Part shown: one piece after another, positions 24,546 through 26,348 of the stretch | Layout: each line of letters begins with the position of its first letter | How positions within the stretch are numbered: position 1 is the first letter of the stretch | NCBI GenBank assembly: GCA_964521025.1 | Contig: CAZFPK010000047.1 | Location: 1 to 26,348 of the forward strand | DNA: 26,348 bases | Reading direction: 5' to 3' | DNA from: DRTC01 sp964521025 | GTDB lineage: Bacteria; Cloacimonadota; Cloacimonadia; Cloacimonadales; TCS61 | Translations under genes and position numbers: made by a program | The notes under the pieces: generated by a model | What the model was told of the DNA's origin: nothing | What the model saw: only the letters and a program-made list of their open reading frames with translations | The model's database searches: none

Positions 24546-24932
24546 ATGAAAAATATTACTACTTTCCTGCTTATAATCCTGATCTCAATAACTTTTTCCT
24601 GCTCTTCCAAAAAAGGGATAAAACTTCTTGAATATGAGAGAATTGTTATAAACGATCAGGAAATGAGTTCAGAAGATATCAGAGATTTGCGTAAAGCATT
24701 CAGAAAGATGATCCCGACAGAACATCAATTTTTTGATGATGCGGAAATAATACTTTTTTGCTACCAGACTGCCGAAGATAAATTTCCTGACTTTTATGCA
24801 GTATTTTTGGAGGAAGGATTCGTGTATGAAGGTGATTCTTTCGATGCTCTGGCTGACAGTTTCAAACGAAGAAAATCAAAATGTTACGAGATCAATGAAG
24901 AAGTGAGATTTATTATTTCATTGTATCAATAA
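24546..24932 (+). CDS. Small putative lipoprotein
   Basis: A 128-residue product with the N-terminus MKNITTFLLIILISITFSC and Cys19 as a likely lipidation site (T-F-S-C, a loose lipobox). The mature part is acidic and charged, without a recognised domain ('EDIRDLRKAFRKMIP', 'AEIILFCYQTAEDKFPDFYA', 'CYEINEEVRF'). The same frame is open further upstream to 24249, but that part lies inside the membrane-protein gene in another frame. The ribosome binding site AAGGAA is rather far (about 15 nt) from this ATG. The start is chosen for the signal peptide. Confidence 0.65.
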   Translation: MKNITTFLLIILISITFSCSSKKGIKLLEYERIVINDQEMSSEDIRDLRKAFRKMIPTEHQFFDDAEIILFCYQTAEDKFPDFYAVFLEEGFVYEGDSFDALADSFKRRKSKCYEINEEVRFIISLYQ

Positions 24933-24941
24933 GGAGAAAAA

Positions 24942-25551
24942 ATGGAAATCAAACCGGACAAAAAATTATTAACAAAATCGTGGTATATCCTGTTGACTCT
25001 TTCAATTTTTATCTTGATTTTGACTTTATTATTACACCTTATTCCTCTTTTAGATGATGATGTTGACTTTAGCCAATTCACAAAAATTATCTGGATTGTT
25101 GCTTCATCATCAATAATTCTGATGTGGATCGTTTCAGTACCAATAATCAAGCTCTGGATCAAGAACCTTTCTTATCATATCGGAGATGATAAAATCACAA
25201 TTAATAAAGGAATTCTGACGAAAAATACAGCAAAATATTCCGTACCGAATGATAACGGATTTTATGCTGGAACGGACATTGTTCGATCGCTGGTTGAAAA
25301 TAGGTTCGATTAAAATACAGACAGCAGGTCAAACCCAGAATACTACCGGATACGAAGGGAAATTAACCGGACTTTTGGATTGGGATAATTTGCATGAAAA
25401 TTTACGAGCAAAATTAGGGAAATTACATCCTGAATCTGAAAAAAACAAAGCTGATGAAAGTTTTTTTATTTCACAGGATGTCGATAAGTTACAACTTATC
25501 CTGGCGGAATTAAGAAAGATACGATATATTTTGGAGAAAAAGCAGCTCTGA
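24942..25551 (+). pseudogene. Bacterial PH-domain membrane protein broken by a frameshift
   Basis: AAGGAG precedes the ATG. The first 97 or so codons encode two membrane spans (about 14-35 and 46-68) and the start of a bPH_2-type domain ('LSYHIGDDKITINKGILTKNTA'-type). At about 25232-25237 the frame fails. The continuation, ATT CCG TAC CGA ATG, is one nucleotide out of frame and reads IPYRMITDF, then 'LFDRWLKIGSIKIQTAG', the expected next strands of the same domain. Removing one A from the AAAA run at 25232-25235 restores a single product of about 203 residues. The second frame ends at 25551 with a short coiled-coil-like tail. This is either a real mutation or a homopolymer sequencing error. 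Related proteins are small YdbS/YdbT-type membrane proteins of unclear role. Confidence 0.8.
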
Positions 25552-25618
25552 AAAATTAGGAGATCTATGTAAAAAATTGATGTAGAATGCTATTAAGAAA
25601 ATATAGGAGAGGTGTTAA

Positions 25619-26299
25619 ATGAATCATTGGACAAAATTAAGTATTGAATTTGCAAACCAAAGGAATTATTTAGATGAGTTATTCAGAGTATATCCAACCA
25701 TTCCAGAGAATATTCGAGATATAGATGAAGAAGTGTGGAGCAATATTGAAAAATCGTTTAACAGCAAAGATAATATCAGATTAATAAATGATCTATTAGG
25801 TCTTAAATTATTTCCAATAAAAGACTCATACATAGCATATCTAAGAAGGGATAATAGTTCAATTGAAAGAAATCCTGAAACTATAAATAGACTATGTGGA
25901 AGATTGTATGAAATGGGAATTGAAAAAATATTTGAAAAATGTACGGAACCAAAAGAAACAAACAGGCAAATTGGACCTTTATTTAAAAGGTGGTTACAAA
26001 AAGGGACAATTGGAGTTCCATTTCTGAAAGCAATGGATTTTGATAATTATTCTGGAAACTCGATATTAGATGCAAGTGATAATGAGATGATGATTTACGC
26101 AAAAGAGAAGTTGAATTATAAAAGAAATAAAGGATTAGATTTTTTAAGTAAATTTAACGGAAAATATATTATCGGAGAAGCAAAATTCCTTACTGATTTT
26201 GGGGGTCATCAATATACACAATTTGAAGATGCAATAAATACAATTAAAGTTAAAGGGGTGAATGCGGTAAAAATTGCAATTTTAGATGGTGTCTTATAA
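25619..26299 (+). CDS. PD-(D/E)XK type II restriction-endonuclease-like protein, possibly cut short
   Basis: A 226-residue product with a strong ribosome binding site (AGGAGAGG). The N-terminal half is helical ('WTKLSIEFANQRNYLDELFRVYP', shown here by its key features W..LS.E.A..R.YLD.L..VYP). The catalytic core is Asp174 in 'GLDF', followed by Glu187 and Lys189 in 'GEAK', then 'FLTDFGGHQ' and 'QFEDAI'. This fits a PD-(D/E)XK nuclease of a type II restriction system. The frame ends at 'AILDGVL' just after a core beta strand. From memory, relatives continue for several dozen residues, and TAT AAT GGA in the next frame would give a plausible 'LDGV.YN'. A frameshift near 26295 is therefore likely, unless the protein is naturally short. 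The cognate methyltransferase is not in the window. Confidence 0.7.
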   Translation: MNHWTKLSIEFANQRNYLDELFRVYPTIPENIRDIDEEVWSNIEKSFNSKDNIRLINDLLGLKLFPIKDSYIAYLRRDNSSIERNPETINRLCGRLYEMGIEKIFEKCTEPKETNRQIGPLFKRWLQKGTIGVPFLKAMDFDNYSGNSILDASDNEMMIYAKEKLNYKRNKGLDFLSKFNGKYIIGEAKFLTDFGGHQYTQFEDAINTIKVKGVNAVKIAILDGVL

Positions 26300-26348
26300 T
26301 GGATTAGCAAATTAGGACAGAGCATTAAGGTGTAATTTGACAGGAATC

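Noticed and set aside
1..26348. tRNA, rRNA or riboswitch
   Set aside because: I found no cloverleaf, rRNA motif or recognisable riboswitch by eye; a covariance-model search would be needed to exclude small RNAs.

Overview
The window looks like a chromosomal segment from a low-GC bacterium of the Fibrobacterota-Chlorobiota-Bacteroidota (FCB) group, most likely Candidatus Cloacimonadota or a close relative. The main reason is three secreted proteins ending in a type-A, FlgD-like C-terminal sorting domain (a PNPF motif, then 'IYN.(K/R)GQ.V', 'WNG', 'SG(I/V)YFY' and a final 'KM(L/I)..(K/R)'). A PorV-like outer-membrane barrel gene, strong AGGAG-type ribosome binding sites and many short palindromic intergenic repeats fit the same picture. 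The taxonomic call is inference from gene style; no rRNA or other marker is present.

Left end (1-1860): an AT-rich, gene-free stretch full of tiny perfect palindromes with 3-nt loops. It is followed by a sigma-70/ECF-like gene interrupted by an in-frame TAA, and by three stacked hairpins. Minus-strand block (1867-12135), in transcription order: a parvulin/SurA-like periplasmic foldase with a TPR tail, a class II fructose-bisphosphate aldolase 18 nt behind it, a type I GAPDH, a large secreted adhesin-like protein, and a subtilisin-type protease with FG-GAP-like repeats. The last two carry the C-terminal sorting domain. Divergent from this block, a PTS EIIA-type (PtsN-like) protein overlaps a PorV/UPF0164-like barrel gene by 4 bp (12251-13629). 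Then come two minus-strand genes: a third sorting-domain protein and a small secreted protein coupled to it.

Middle (15492-18899): a 518-bp repeat-rich intergenic region leads into the two-gene TldE/TldD (PmbA/TldD) metalloprotease pair. The two genes are separated by a long hairpin built from ATCCGTG repeats.

Right part (19081-23935): a visibly more AT-rich block of three secreted-protein genes. Two are paralogous PEGA-domain proteins, one with a probable C-terminal barrel. The third has an LPP20-like N-terminus and an NTF2-like C-terminus. This three-gene block is the best candidate in the window for an uncharacterised envelope system. After it come a small multi-pass membrane protein, a small putative lipoprotein, a bacterial-PH-domain membrane protein broken by a 1-nt frameshift, and a PD-(D/E)XK restriction-endonuclease-like gene that appears to stop early near the window edge.

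Two themes run through the region. The first is envelope and secretion biology: sorting-domain exoproteins, a PorV-like barrel, a SurA-like foldase and PEGA proteins. The second is gene decay plus short palindromic repeats, including a 10-bp-arm palindrome inside a coding region that accounts for an extra loop in one sorting domain.
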